Shown here: positions 1-6,524 of the stretch, one piece after another
Numbering within the stretch: the first letter of the stretch is position 1
How the letters are laid out: every line of letters begins with the position of its first letter
NCBI GenBank assembly: GCA_965369385.1
Contig: CBDUQP010000126.1
Location: 1-9,230, forward strand
Source: CBDUQP01 sp965369385
GTDB taxonomy: Bacteria > Planctomycetota > Phycisphaerae > SM23-33
Length of the DNA: 9,230 nt
Direction of reading: 5' to 3'
Translations under genes and position numbers: made by a program
Notes under the pieces: generated by a model
The model's input: the letters and a program-made list of their open reading frames with translations, nothing else
Told to the model about the DNA's origin: nothing
The model's database searches: none

Positions 1-20
1 TCTAACGCCGAATTGGGATA

Positions 21-164
21 ATGGGCATCAGCTCAACTGCTGCAGAGAGCACATCCAATACCGATGCCGAAGTGGCCACGCTTTTCGATACTCCCGCTGA
101 TCAGCCGGACAAGTCGGGCAAACCAGACGACGATGACGCAGAAGGGCTTCCGCTATTCAGATAG
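21..164 (+). CDS. Small acidic hypothetical protein, 47 aa
   Basis: This ORF begins MGISSTAAES and ends DDDDAEGLPLFR before TAG. I do not recognise a family. The product is polar, rich in Asp, Ala and Ser, without a membrane segment, and looks like a disordered acidic tail rather than a folded domain. The ATG overlaps a TAA at 19-21 in another frame (TAATG), so an upstream gene ending ...SNAELG may be cut off by the window edge and translationally coupled to this ORF. The purine-rich TTGGGA at 13-18 could be a weak ribosome-binding site but sits very close to the ATG. An in-frame TAA at 3-5 rules out a simple continuation of a longer protein from the left, unless there is a frameshift. It could be a chance ORF. 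Confidence 0.35.
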   Translation: MGISSTAAESTSNTDAEVATLFDTPADQPDKSGKPDDDDAEGLPLFR

Positions 165-212
165 AGTCTTCAACGAGGAAGAAGGGTAACGGGACATCTC
201 CGGAGAGGTGGA

Positions 213-249
213 TAAAAAGTAGCCCCGGCGAGTGTGGGATCACCGGGGC
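213..249 (-). terminator. Intrinsic terminator, - strand
   Basis: Ten bases at 222-231 (GCCCCGGCGA) pair with 240-249 (TCACCGGGGC), with one mismatch and an 8-base loop. Read on the - strand, the stem is followed by TACTTTTTATCC, a run of five T at 214-218. There is no T run on the + side, so it acts for leftward transcription. It lies 46 bp after the stop of the small - strand peptide gene and probably ends that transcript. Confidence 0.75.
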
Positions 250-255
250 AGAGGA

Positions 256-272
256 GAAGGCAAAATGCCTTC
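256..272. repeat. Short perfect hairpin
   Basis: GAAGGCA (256-262) pairs with TGCCTTC (266-272) across an AAA loop. It lies between the small peptide gene and its terminator on the - strand. It may stabilise the 3' end of that transcript. No T run adjoins it, so it is not itself a terminator. Confidence 0.4.
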
Positions 273-295
273 CGTCCGAGCGTCCGCCGCGTTTA

Positions 296-370
296 TTAGC
301 ACATGGCAGCGAAGCTCAGGAGGATCAGGAATGCCATCTTAAGTTTGCGTCTCATCTTCGACTCTAACAT
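296..370 (-). CDS. 24-aa hydrophobic peptide with basic N-terminus
   Basis: The product starts MLESKMRRKLKM, continues with a hydrophobic run (AFLILLSFAA) and ends in Met-Cys before a double stop (TAA TAA). Support comes from signals rather than homology. A perfect GGAGG (complement of 381-385) lies 10 bases before the ATG, and a strong terminator follows. The charge pattern (five Lys/Arg before a single membrane-length segment) predicts insertion in the inner membrane, N-terminus inside. The final Cys sits where a lipobox Cys might, but the preceding Ala-Ala-Met does not match [LVI][ASTVI][GAS]. It could be a membrane micropeptide, a type I toxin-like peptide, a leader peptide, or the stump of a lipoprotein gene. 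Internal Met residues 6 and 12 are less likely starts given the GGAGG position. Confidence 0.5.
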   Translation of the reverse strand: MLESKMRRKLKMAFLILLSFAAMC

Positions 371-411
371 CTCTTTAATACCTCCGTGGGTATTGGATCA
401 GTTGTACCGTT

Positions 412-417
412 ATTCTA
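412..417 (-). promoter_or_regulatory. Possible -10 box for the 24-aa peptide gene
   Basis: On the - strand the hexamer reads TAGAAT (five of six consensus bases), about 40 bases before the peptide's ATG. No good -35 box is present at the right distance: the best candidate, TTCTGA, matches only three of six. This is therefore a weak call. Confidence 0.25.
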
Positions 418-475
418 TCACAGTTCTCCGAATTCAGAAGCTTCAAAACGCATCGCTTAGGCAATATCACCATAC

Positions 476-515
476 GAAACCAGCCGCAAGAACCGTGTGG
501 GCTCCTGCGGCTGGT
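476..515 (-). terminator. Hairpin after argJ, probable terminator
   Basis: A perfect 10-bp stem is formed by 479-488 (ACCAGCCGCA) and 506-515 (TGCGGCTGGT), with a 17-base loop. On the - strand it is followed by only a short T stretch (GGTTTCGT), so termination would be weak or factor-assisted. It starts 40 bp beyond the argJ stop, the usual place for an operon end. The + strand side carries GGTTTG, equally poor. Confidence 0.5.
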
Positions 516-555
516 AGGTTTGTACGTATTGTGCGTATTGTGCGGCCGAATTCTG

Positions 556-1764
556 TTAAGTGTGGTAGTCTGCGTTAATTGTGACGTACTCTTTGGACAA
601 ATCGCATGTTATTGCTGTGAAACGCGATTTTCCCAATTTGAGGTCACAAATTACTTCGATTTCGCTGCCCTGGAGGTATTTCGAGACAGCCTTTGCACTG
701 AATTTTGTGCCCTGTCCGTTCTTGAACACGGCCGCGTCGCCAATCATGATCGAGAGCGATTCGCCTGTGACTTTTGCGGAGCTCTTCCCCAACGCCATCG
801 CGATACGTCCCCAGTTTGGATCGCATCCATGAATCGCGCACTTGAACAGCGGGGAGTTGGCTACCGACTTGGCGGCGGCTTCGGCATCGCGGTCAGATCG
901 TGCGCCCTTCACGGTGATGGAGATGGTCTTGGTTGCGCCTTCGCCATCGGCGACCATTGATCTTGCAAGTGCGTCGCAGACTTCCTGCAGTGTCTTGACG
1001 AACTTTCGGTAGTCGGCGGTTCCTGCGGTGATCGTCTTGTTGGCGGCAATGCCGCTGGCCAGCACGACTGCTATGTCGGATGTCGACTGGTCGCTGTCGA
1101 TAGTGATCGCATTGAACGTGACGCGGACTACTTCTTTGAGTGCTTTCTTAAGCACAGCTGGCGATATTGCTGCGTCAGTGGTAATCACGGATATCATGGT
1201 GGCCATCGACGGGGCGATCATGCCCGCACCCTTGACGATACCGGAGATTGTAACGGGTTTGCGTCCGATGCTGGTCATGACGACGGCCGACTTTTCGCGC
1301 GTGTCGGTAGTCATGATCGCACGAAGGGCGGCAGAATCGTTGCGCAGCGAAAGCGAGCCAGCTGCATCGGCGATGCCGCGTCGGATCTTCGCCATGGGCA
1401 GCTTGTGGCCGATGATACCCGTGGAGGCTACCAGCACCTTTGAAGGTTCCGTATCGAGGCATTTGGCGGTTTGCGTTGCCATTGCCTCGGCGTCTTTCAG
1501 CCCGGAAGTACCGGTGCAGACGTTGGAATTGCCGGAGTTAATCACCATCGCGCGGATCTTACCGCACTGGCGGGGCAATATGCTCCTGCACCAGTTGATT
1601 GGGGCTCCGACTATCTGGTTACTCGTGGTGACGATGGCGGCCGACGCGTCGCTATCGGCCACGAATATCGCGAGGTCCTCGTTATCGCTGACCTTGATGC
1701 CGCATTTGACACCGGCGGCTTTGAAGCCTTTGGGCAGCGTAATATGCCTGGCGTTTGAGGCCAT
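556..1764 (-). CDS. argJ: Bifunctional glutamate N-acetyltransferase / amino-acid acetyltransferase ArgJ
   Basis: ArgJ moves the acetyl group from N-acetylornithine to glutamate, giving ornithine and recycling the acetyl for arginine synthesis. Many homologues also make N-acetylglutamate from acetyl-CoA. At 402 aa it has the normal family length. The self-cleavage site is present as KGAGMIAPSMATM: cleavage is expected between Ala188 and Thr189, leaving Thr189 as nucleophile of the beta chain. Other hallmarks are NSGNSNVCTG near residue 76 (usually NSGNANACTG), ASTGIIG near 113, HGCDPNWGRI in the beta chain, and the C-terminal INADYHT. The start is supported by AAAGGA (complement of 1772-1777) eight bases before the ATG. 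It lies 36 bp after argC and is surely co-transcribed with it. Whether it is monofunctional or bifunctional cannot be told from the sequence alone. Confidence 0.97.
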   Translation of the reverse strand: MASNARHITLPKGFKAAGVKCGIKVSDNEDLAIFVADSDASAAIVTTSNQIVGAPINWCRSILPRQCGKIRAMVINSGNSNVCTGTSGLKDAEAMATQTAKCLDTEPSKVLVASTGIIGHKLPMAKIRRGIADAAGSLSLRNDSAALRAIMTTDTREKSAVVMTSIGRKPVTISGIVKGAGMIAPSMATMISVITTDAAISPAVLKKALKEVVRVTFNAITIDSDQSTSDIAVVLASGIAANKTITAGTADYRKFVKTLQEVCDALARSMVADGEGATKTISITVKGARSDRDAEAAAKSVANSPLFKCAIHGCDPNWGRIAMALGKSSAKVTGESLSIMIGDAAVFKNGQGTKFSAKAVSKYLQGSEIEVICDLKLGKSRFTAITCDLSKEYVTINADYHT

Positions 1765-1774
1765 GGTACGATCC

Positions 1775-1804
1775 TTTGGATTAGTTTGGATTAGCTTGGA
1801 TTAA
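1775..1804. repeat. Three tandem 10-bp repeats between argC and argJ
   Basis: The decamer TTTGGATTAG occurs at 1775-1784 and 1785-1794, then as CTTGGATTAA at 1795-1804. On the coding strand the argC stop codon (1801-1803) lies in the first unit read, and the argJ ribosome-binding site overlaps the last. Changes in copy number would alter the argC-argJ spacing in 10-bp steps without touching either coding region. Confidence 0.85.
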
Positions 1805-2829
1805 AAAAGTCCTGTGGTTTCGTCGAGTCCGAACATCAGGTTCATATTCTGGATGGCTTGCCCGGAGGCGCCTTTGATTACGTTGTCGATCGCGCTGAAC
1901 AGGATTACCTTGCCCTTGGCAACGGCTGCTGACACATCGCAGAAGTTGGTGGTGGCGACGTACTTGGTTGCAGGCAGTTTGTCTGTTCGCACCCGCACGA
2001 AGGGCTTGTCGGCATATGCTTTCAGCAGCGCTTCGTGGAGCTGTTGTTGCGTGACGCTATCATCGGCGGGGTCTGCGTAAATGGTGCATAGCATGCCGCG
2101 ATCCATGGGGCACAGGTGCGGCTGAAATATTATGGAGGTCTCGTCTCCCGTTATGTCTTGCAGAACCTGCTCCATCTCGGGCATGTGGCGGTGTGTTCCC
2201 ACGCCGTATGGCATGAAGTTCTCATTGCACTCGGGATAGTGATATTTCAGGTCGGGGGTCCTGCCGGCCCCGGTCACGCCGCTTATGGCATTGACTATGA
2301 TACCGTTGGGCTTGATCAACCCTGCAGCCAGCACGGGCGCGAGCGCCAGCACGCTGCACGTTGGGTAGCATCCCGGATTGGCTACGAGATCGGCGGCCTT
2401 GATGTCGTTTGCGTAGAATTCGGGCAATCCGTAGACTGCGCCCTTTAGGCCTTCGATGTCGGTATGCGGGCAGTACCATTGCTCGTAGATCTCGTGATCC
2501 GCAAGCCGGTAGTCCGCAGACCAGTCGACTATCCGCAGGCCGAGCTTACGCAGTGCGGGCACGTATTCCATAGCGGTTTTGTGCGGGACGCAGAGCATTA
2601 CGATATCGGCATTCATCGCGGCGATAGTGTCGATGTCATATGCTTCCTGCCGCAGGTTCAGGTGCGAAGCGAGCAATGGATGGAAGTCTTCCATGGCGCT
2701 GACCTGCCTGCCGAAAACGCCGACGATTTCGGCATTGGGATGCCTGGTGAGCCAGCGAGCGAGTTCGAAACCGGTGTACCCGCTTCCGCCTACGAGAACG
2801 ACACGAATGTTTGTGTCCTTTGCTGTCAT
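1801..2829 (-). CDS. argC: N-acetyl-gamma-glutamyl-phosphate reductase
   Basis: ArgC makes N-acetylglutamate semialdehyde from N-acetylglutamyl phosphate with NADPH, the third step of arginine synthesis, in the cytoplasm. The 342-aa length is typical of the longer ArgC type. The N-terminus carries the dinucleotide-binding motif VLVGGSGYTG (11-20). The catalytic Cys is Cys154 in NPGCYPT. SGVTGAGR (183-190) matches the family SGxSGAGR loop with Thr for Ser. GTHRHMPEM (211-219) holds the conserved catalytic His. The start is supported by GGGAG eight bases upstream. A terminator between rpsI and argC suggests argC has its own promoter in 2830-2934, but I could not identify convincing boxes. No arginine-repressor operator is obvious. 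Confidence 0.97.
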   Translation of the reverse strand: MTAKDTNIRVVLVGGSGYTGFELARWLTRHPNAEIVGVFGRQVSAMEDFHPLLASHLNLRQEAYDIDTIAAMNADIVMLCVPHKTAMEYVPALRKLGLRIVDWSADYRLADHEIYEQWYCPHTDIEGLKGAVYGLPEFYANDIKAADLVANPGCYPTCSVLALAPVLAAGLIKPNGIIVNAISGVTGAGRTPDLKYHYPECNENFMPYGVGTHRHMPEMEQVLQDITGDETSIIFQPHLCPMDRGMLCTIYADPADDSVTQQQLHEALLKAYADKPFVRVRTDKLPATKYVATTNFCDVSAAVAKGKVILFSAIDNVIKGASGQAIQNMNLMFGLDETTGLF

Positions 2830-2934
2830 GATTCCAACTCCCGTTTTGTTGCGACAGGGTCAGGCAGCCTTTTTTGCCGAGCGGCGCCAATCGGTACCTA
2901 TGCATTGTGCGCCAACGGTTTGGTGATGTCACAA

Positions 2935-2964
2935 GAAAAGCCCCAGCGTTTAACTCGCCGGGGC
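2935..2964 (-). terminator. Intrinsic terminator after rpsI
   Basis: GCCCCAGCG (2940-2948) pairs with CGCCGGGGC (2956-2964), nine pairs including one G-T wobble, with a 7-base loop. On the - strand it is followed by TTTTCTTG. It lies 36 bp past the rpsI stop and separates the ribosomal-protein unit from argC-argJ. On the + strand CCTTTCGTAATTTT follows, so weak bidirectional action is possible. Confidence 0.8.
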
Positions 2965-3000
2965 CTTTCGTAATTTTCAGAGTACGAATATATTGGCGGC

Positions 3001-3489
3001 TTAACGCTTGGAGAACTGGAAGCGCCTTCTTGCACCGCGCTGTCCGTATTTCTTACGTTCGACGATGCGGGCGTCGCGAGTGAGCAGTCCGTTATCGCGG
3101 AGGGTACGTTCGCTTTCCGGCATGGCCTTGCACAGTGCGCGAGCCAAACCCAGCTTGACTGCGTCGGCTTGTCCGGTCGTGCCGCCACCGCCTGCGTTTA
3201 CCCATACATCCCAGCTCGCGGCCATCTTGATGGCGTTCAGCGGGGAGACAGCGGATGCGCGATCCTTTTCCTGCGTGAAGTAGATGCCGATATCACGCTT
3301 GTTGATGAGGATCTTGCCGCTGCCGGGACGAATCCTGACGCGTGCAATGGCCTTTTTGCGACGGCCTGTACCCCATATATAATGAACGCCTTCCGGAAGC
3401 GGAGGAGCGGTATAGCTGGCATCCGCTGCTACCGGTTGGGCATCATCTTTGGTTTGTTCTGGTGTATCTGCTTTTTCTTGCTCTGTCAT
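3001..3489 (-). CDS. rpsI: Small ribosomal subunit protein uS9
   Basis: S9 binds 16S rRNA in the head of the 30S subunit, and its C-terminal tail reaches towards the P-site tRNA. The core begins near residue 37 with YIWGTGRRKKAIARVR. It includes GGGGTTGQADAVKLGLARAL (99-118), the family signature region, and ends in RRFQFSKR, the canonical Ser-Lys-Arg tail. At 162 aa it is about 30 residues longer than the usual 130-aa protein. The extra part is an acidic, Gln/Pro/Ala-rich N-terminus that is probably disordered. The ATG is preceded by AGGA nine bases upstream. rplM lies upstream in the classic order, but separated by 227 bp instead of the usual few dozen. Confidence 0.97.
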   Translation of the reverse strand: MTEQEKADTPEQTKDDAQPVAADASYTAPPLPEGVHYIWGTGRRKKAIARVRIRPGSGKILINKRDIGIYFTQEKDRASAVSPLNAIKMAASWDVWVNAGGGGTTGQADAVKLGLARALCKAMPESERTLRDNGLLTRDARIVERKKYGQRGARRRFQFSKR

Positions 3490-3503
3490 GAAATCAAATC
3501 CTG

Positions 3504-3712
3504 ACTAGTTCTTTGTCCCGGCGAAACTGTCGGGTATTAAGTCTTCATAAGTTTTTGCCTGCCAGTTACTACTGGCAGGTTGCCACCGGTCAATATTCAT
3601 AGGATGGACTACTAGTACTTTGTCCCAGCAATAATGCTGGTGAGTACCCTGGCCGCGTGCGACCAGATATGGGCTTGCGAATGCTCTGCCCCGTTAATTT
3701 CGCCGGGACAAA
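3504..3712. repeat. Structured inverted-repeat element in the rplM-rpsI gap
   Basis: TTTGTCCCGGCGAAA at 3512-3526 is repeated exactly in inverted orientation at 3698-3712. A diverged third copy, ACTAGTACTTTGTCCCAGCA (3611-3630), lies inside in direct orientation with 3504-3523 (17 of 20 bases identical). All three copies carry a TAGT sequence on the same outer side. Two small perfect hairpins lie within: 3558-3579 and CCAGCA-ATAA-TGCTGG at 3625-3640. No ORF of useful length is present. The right boundary lies four bases from the rplM stop, and the left boundary reaches the rpsI leader. It could be a MITE-like insertion or a structured leader of rpsI. No clear target-site duplication is seen. 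Confidence 0.7.
3558..3579. repeat. Perfect 9-bp hairpin within the rplM-rpsI element
   Basis: CCTGCCAGT (3558-3566) pairs with ACTGGCAGG (3571-3579) around a TACT loop. The neighbouring TTTTT (3552-3556) lies before the stem on the + strand, so on the - strand (the direction of transcription) the stem is followed by A, not T. It is therefore not a terminator for rplM. Confidence 0.6.
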
Positions 3713-3716
3713 AATA

Positions 3717-4148
3717 CTAAACTTCCATCGGTTCAGGCTGTTGTGCCTGGTGGGTGTGCTCGCCACCCTTGAATACTTTCAGTTTCGACAACATCACCGT
3801 TGCTAGCTTGTTCTTGGGCAGCATGCGTCGGACAGCCTCAGAGACAACCTTCTCGGGATTCTTCACAAGCATCTCTTCGAGTGAAGTTACCTTCCGCCCG
3901 CCGGGATAACCGGAGTAGCTTTCGAAGAGCCGTTGCGTGAGCTTGTTGTTTCCAGTGAATTTAACATTCTGGGCGTTAAGCACGATCACAAAGTCTCCAG
4001 TATCCACATGCGGTGTATACTCGGGCTTGTTCTTGCCCATAAGAGCCATCGCGATCTTGGTGGCTGCACGTCCCAGTACTTTTCCATCGAGGTCGACCAC
4101 ATACCATTTCTGTGTGATCTCTCCGGTTTTTGCCATATACGTTTTCAT
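3717..4148 (-). CDS. rplM: Large ribosomal subunit protein uL13
   Basis: L13 is an early-assembling 50S protein that binds 23S rRNA. The 143-aa length is standard. Recognisable parts are KWYVVDLDGKVLGRAATKIA (14-33), the KNKPEYTPHVDTGDFVIVLNA stretch, the YSGYPGG motif, AVRRMLPKNKL near residue 105, and a C-terminal KVFKGGEHTHQAQQPEPMEV. The first Met is used because AGGTG lies about ten bases upstream (complement of 4158-4162). Met5 is an alternative start and would give MAKTGEITQ. A promoter lies about 50 bp upstream. Confidence 0.97.
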   Translation of the reverse strand: MKTYMAKTGEITQKWYVVDLDGKVLGRAATKIAMALMGKNKPEYTPHVDTGDFVIVLNAQNVKFTGNNKLTQRLFESYSGYPGGRKVTSLEEMLVKNPEKVVSEAVRRMLPKNKLATVMLSKLKVFKGGEHTHQAQQPEPMEV

Positions 4149-4197
4149 CAGTAGTTCACCTGCGTTACGAATGCGCTTCGTTCGAAAAGAGCAAGAG

Positions 4198-4225
4198 ATT
4201 ATGTCATTTTGCGGGTTGATGTCAA
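4198..4225 (-). promoter_or_regulatory. Sigma70-type promoter of rplM-rpsI
   Basis: On the - strand, a perfect -35 box TTGACA (complement of 4220-4225) is followed after 16 bases by CATAAT (complement of 4198-4203), five of six consensus -10 bases. The expected transcript start is near 4190, giving a leader of roughly 40 bases before the rplM ATG. This is the best promoter match in the window. Confidence 0.75.
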
Positions 4226-4852
4226 TACAAAAAGCACGAAAATCCTTGTTACAGGATAATATACGGAAACTTTTCTTAGCTCATGGCTTGAACTTTCATT
4301 CCGCAGGATATAACCTTTTAGGCAACAGACATAAGAAACGTTACTGAGCGGGTTTGTTTTCCGTGTGCCGGAACAGTATTTTTCGCAAGTATACCGAATA
4401 CTTGCGTTGGAGTCTACGCAGAGGGCTGAGTTCTGGGCAGGACAGGTAGTTGGTTCTTCGGGCATGGATGTGAATGTTTTTTTTCTGGACTGGTGTAACC
4501 TTTATTCGATGGACTATCACTTCAAGTGTGTTGAATTAATCTGCAAGTCATTGAGGAATAGGTCGATAGATAAGCTGACATAGGTTTATCTCTAGCAAGG
4601 TACGTTGGACCTTAAATGGGGTCTGAGCCTCGCTCTGAGGGAAATTATTACTGGGCTTGCTTCCTTATATGTGCTTATGTTAGAAAAGATTAAGATGATT
4701 CAGTCAGGTCAGTACGGAAAAGTCATTGGCATGTGTTTTATTGGGCAATTCTGAATTGAAGAGATATTTTGCGTAAAATGCCGCACTGCTGCGAGCAGGC
4801 GGAAAAACAATCAAAACTTATGTAAAAGCGAACAGATTGAAAGGAACATGAA
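4226..4852. other. 627-bp AT-richer intergenic region between divergent units
   Basis: This region lies between rplM (leftward) and the LPP20-repeat gene (rightward). ORFs up to about 88 codons exist, but none has a credible ribosome-binding site or a recognisable product, and I treat them as chance. It is visibly richer in A and T than the flanking genes. It must hold the promoter of the downstream + strand unit. CTGAAT (4751-4756) and TAAAAT (4774-4779), 17 bases apart, are a weak candidate only. One perfect hairpin is listed separately. Confidence 0.6.
4384..4406. repeat. Perfect 9-bp hairpin in the intergenic region
   Basis: CGCAAGTAT (4384-4392) pairs with ATACTTGCG (4398-4406) around a 5-base ACCGA loop. 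TTTTT precedes the stem on the + strand, so neither strand has a T run after the stem and it is not an intrinsic terminator. It could be a dyad operator or an RNA hairpin. Confidence 0.5.
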
Positions 4853-6226
4853 ATGATGAAGCCAGTAAAGATGGTGTTGGCATTGGCAGTGCTGGTGGCG
4901 GTCGTGGTGCCAGCGTTTGGACAGGGCCCGGTTTCGCTCCAGCGCAGGGCGAAGAACAAGTTGCTCGCGCAGCGCGCAGCTCGCGTAGACGCCATTCGCA
5001 AGTTGGCCGAGCGAATCAAAGGCCTCAGTATTACCTCCAGCACGTCCGTGAAGGACTTCGTAACCGAAGATGATCGAATTGCGACCGATCTTCGGACTAG
5101 TCTTTCCGGCATGAAGGAAATCAGCGTAAAGTATCTCGATGACGGCATATGCGAAGTGACCATGCAGATTAAGCTCTCGCAGGTTATCGCAACGCTGAAG
5201 GGAAGCTACTCACGCTACTACAAGGGAAATAAGCTTAAGGTCCGTGACATTGAGCAGATCTCGACCCGCAACAAGATCACCATCCTGACAGCCACCGGTA
5301 GTGGTGCCCCTCGGGAAGAGCTCGAAGAAGACATCCTGGTGATAACCCCCGTCGGAGCCACAAACGCATCGCTTTCAGGCGCCGGGCCCGCAGCGCGTGC
5401 ATTCTGGGCAGCAAACTGCACAGGAAGAGGCCGCCTGATGGCAGAACGCGCCGCACGTATCGACGCGATGCGCAAGTTGTCGGAACGTATCAATGGATTG
5501 CGGATCAATTCCCAGACCCGCGTTCAGGACTTCGTGGCCGAGAGCGATGACATCAGGACCAGGATGAATGCCTATCTTCGCGGCGTCAAGGAAGTAGGCA
5601 GACGCTATCATAAGGATGAGCTGATCGTCGAAGTTGAGGTACAGATCAAGCTTCGTCAGTTCTATATGAGCCTGAAGAGCTGGACAAAGGTATCTGCGAA
5701 CAGCAATCGCATAAAGATCAAGCATCTCGAAGAAGCGATCATTCGTGCGAAGGATACCGTCATCCGCGAAACCGGCATGGGCGTTCCCCCCGAGAAGTAT
5801 CTGAAGAGAACAGCCACCATCGAGATTCGCCAGGACGTCAGGATCAACACAGGTCCGAATCGTCCCGGTTGGGTCACCCAGACGCTGAGGGCGACCGGTA
5901 ACGGTGCGATAGACGAAAACGAGACCAATGCCGCCAAGGCCAAGCTGATGGCGTATCGGGCAGCAGAGCTCGACGCAAGACGTAAGCTGGGCGAGCGTAT
6001 CAATGGTCTTGCGATCACAGCCAACACCACCGTTCGGGACTTCGTAGCCGAGAACGATGAGATTGACACGTCGATGATGACATTCCAGCAGGGCGCACGT
6101 GTGCTTGATTCGTCCCGGAAGGTCTCCCCGGACGGTACTGCGGAAGTTACCGTCGAAATCGATATGAAGCCGCTGTGGCAGTCGATTATGTACTACAGGC
6201 GTGAGCTCAAGATCAGACTCAAATAA
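4853..6226 (+). CDS. Exported protein with three LPP20-like repeats
   Basis: The 457-aa product starts with a basic n-region and a hydrophobic run, with likely signal-peptide cleavage near residue 23 (PAFG|Q). Three copies of a domain follow, marked by RAARVDAIRKLAERIKGL (41-58), RAARIDAMRKLSERINGL (199-216) and RAAELDARRKLGERINGL (369-386). Each is followed by a T-x-V-x-DFV-x-E-x-D-x-I segment, then a strand rich in Val/Ile ending in EVxxxIxL. The linkers after copies 1 and 2 also match, so the unit is about 160-170 residues and the third copy is cut short. The pattern is that of LPP20-family lipoproteins and related FlgT N-domains. The mature N-terminus has no lipobox Cys, so the protein is probably periplasmic or surface-exposed. 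AAGGA (4841-4845) lies seven bases before the first ATG. Function is unknown. A short gap to the next gene suggests an operon. Confidence 0.8.
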   Translation: MMKPVKMVLALAVLVAVVVPAFGQGPVSLQRRAKNKLLAQRAARVDAIRKLAERIKGLSITSSTSVKDFVTEDDRIATDLRTSLSGMKEISVKYLDDGICEVTMQIKLSQVIATLKGSYSRYYKGNKLKVRDIEQISTRNKITILTATGSGAPREELEEDILVITPVGATNASLSGAGPAARAFWAANCTGRGRLMAERAARIDAMRKLSERINGLRINSQTRVQDFVAESDDIRTRMNAYLRGVKEVGRRYHKDELIVEVEVQIKLRQFYMSLKSWTKVSANSNRIKIKHLEEAIIRAKDTVIRETGMGVPPEKYLKRTATIEIRQDVRINTGPNRPGWVTQTLRATGNGAIDENETNAAKAKLMAYRAAELDARRKLGERINGLAITANTTVRDFVAENDEIDTSMMTFQQGARVLDSSRKVSPDGTAEVTVEIDMKPLWQSIMYYRRELKIRLK

Positions 6227-6286
6227 CGCATGATCCACAACACAGTATAGCTAATGCTAGCGAATACGCATGACAGGAGAATTGTA

Positions 6287-6433
6287 ATGCTGAAGCAAAT
6301 AGGATGCACACTGACACTCGTGGCGATTCTTGCCATGACCGTGCTTGTCGGCTGCGAAGACAAGATCAAGACCGAGCGAACCGTAGAGATGAAAGATGTC
6401 CCCATCGGCGAGCCCCAACCGGTCATCGATTGA
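6287..6433 (+). CDS. Small lipoprotein, 48 aa
   Basis: The product begins MLKQIGCTLTLVAILAMTVL and has a clear lipobox Leu20-Val21-Gly22-Cys23. The mature protein would be a diacylated Cys followed by only 25 polar residues (EDKIKTERTVEMKDVPIGEP and a few more). AGGAG (6275-6279) lies seven bases before the ATG. It sits 60 bp after the LPP20-repeat gene with no terminator between them, and 91 bp before the FlgT-like gene, so all three are probably made together. Asp or Asn after the lipid Cys favours inner-membrane retention in enterobacteria. Here the next residue is Glu, so outer-membrane sorting is possible. I do not recognise a family. The lipobox, ribosome-binding site and context make it a real gene despite its size. 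Confidence 0.8.
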   Translation: MLKQIGCTLTLVAILAMTVLVGCEDKIKTERTVEMKDVPIGEPQPVID

Positions 6434-6459
6434 TTTGCAAACCGGCTGAGAATATGTAT

Positions 6460-6489
6460 CGCGGGCGGGCGGGAAACCGTTCGCCCGCG
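6460..6489 (+). terminator. GC-rich hairpin between lipoprotein and FlgT-like genes
   Basis: CGCGGGCG (6460-6467) pairs with CGCCCGCG (6482-6489), an 8-bp all-GC stem with a 14-base loop. It is followed by TTCACTTTA, a poor T run, so it would be a partial terminator or an RNA-stability element that sets different levels for the genes on either side. It ends 36 bases before the chosen start of the next gene. Confidence 0.45.
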
Positions 6490-6524
6490 TTCACTTTACC
6501 GATATGAGCGGAGAGAAATCAGCG

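Noticed and set aside
303..578. 91-codon + strand ORF left of argJ
   Set aside because: It overlaps the - strand peptide gene, the argJ hairpin and the argJ 3' end. No ribosome-binding site and no familiar sequence.
1028..1804. 258-codon + strand ORF opposite argJ
   Set aside because: It is the reverse-strand shadow of argJ, whose identity is certain from its motifs.
4384..4406. Hairpin considered as a terminator
   Set aside because: The T run lies before the stem on the + strand and becomes an A run after the stem on the - strand, so neither direction fits intrinsic termination.
4365..4583. 72-codon + strand ORF in the intergenic region
   Set aside because: GTG start without a ribosome-binding site, and it overlaps a perfect hairpin. 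The composition looks non-coding.
5375..6238. 287-codon - strand ORF opposite the LPP20-repeat gene
   Set aside because: Antisense shadow. The + strand frame has a signal peptide, repeats with protein-level conservation and a ribosome-binding site, while this frame has none.
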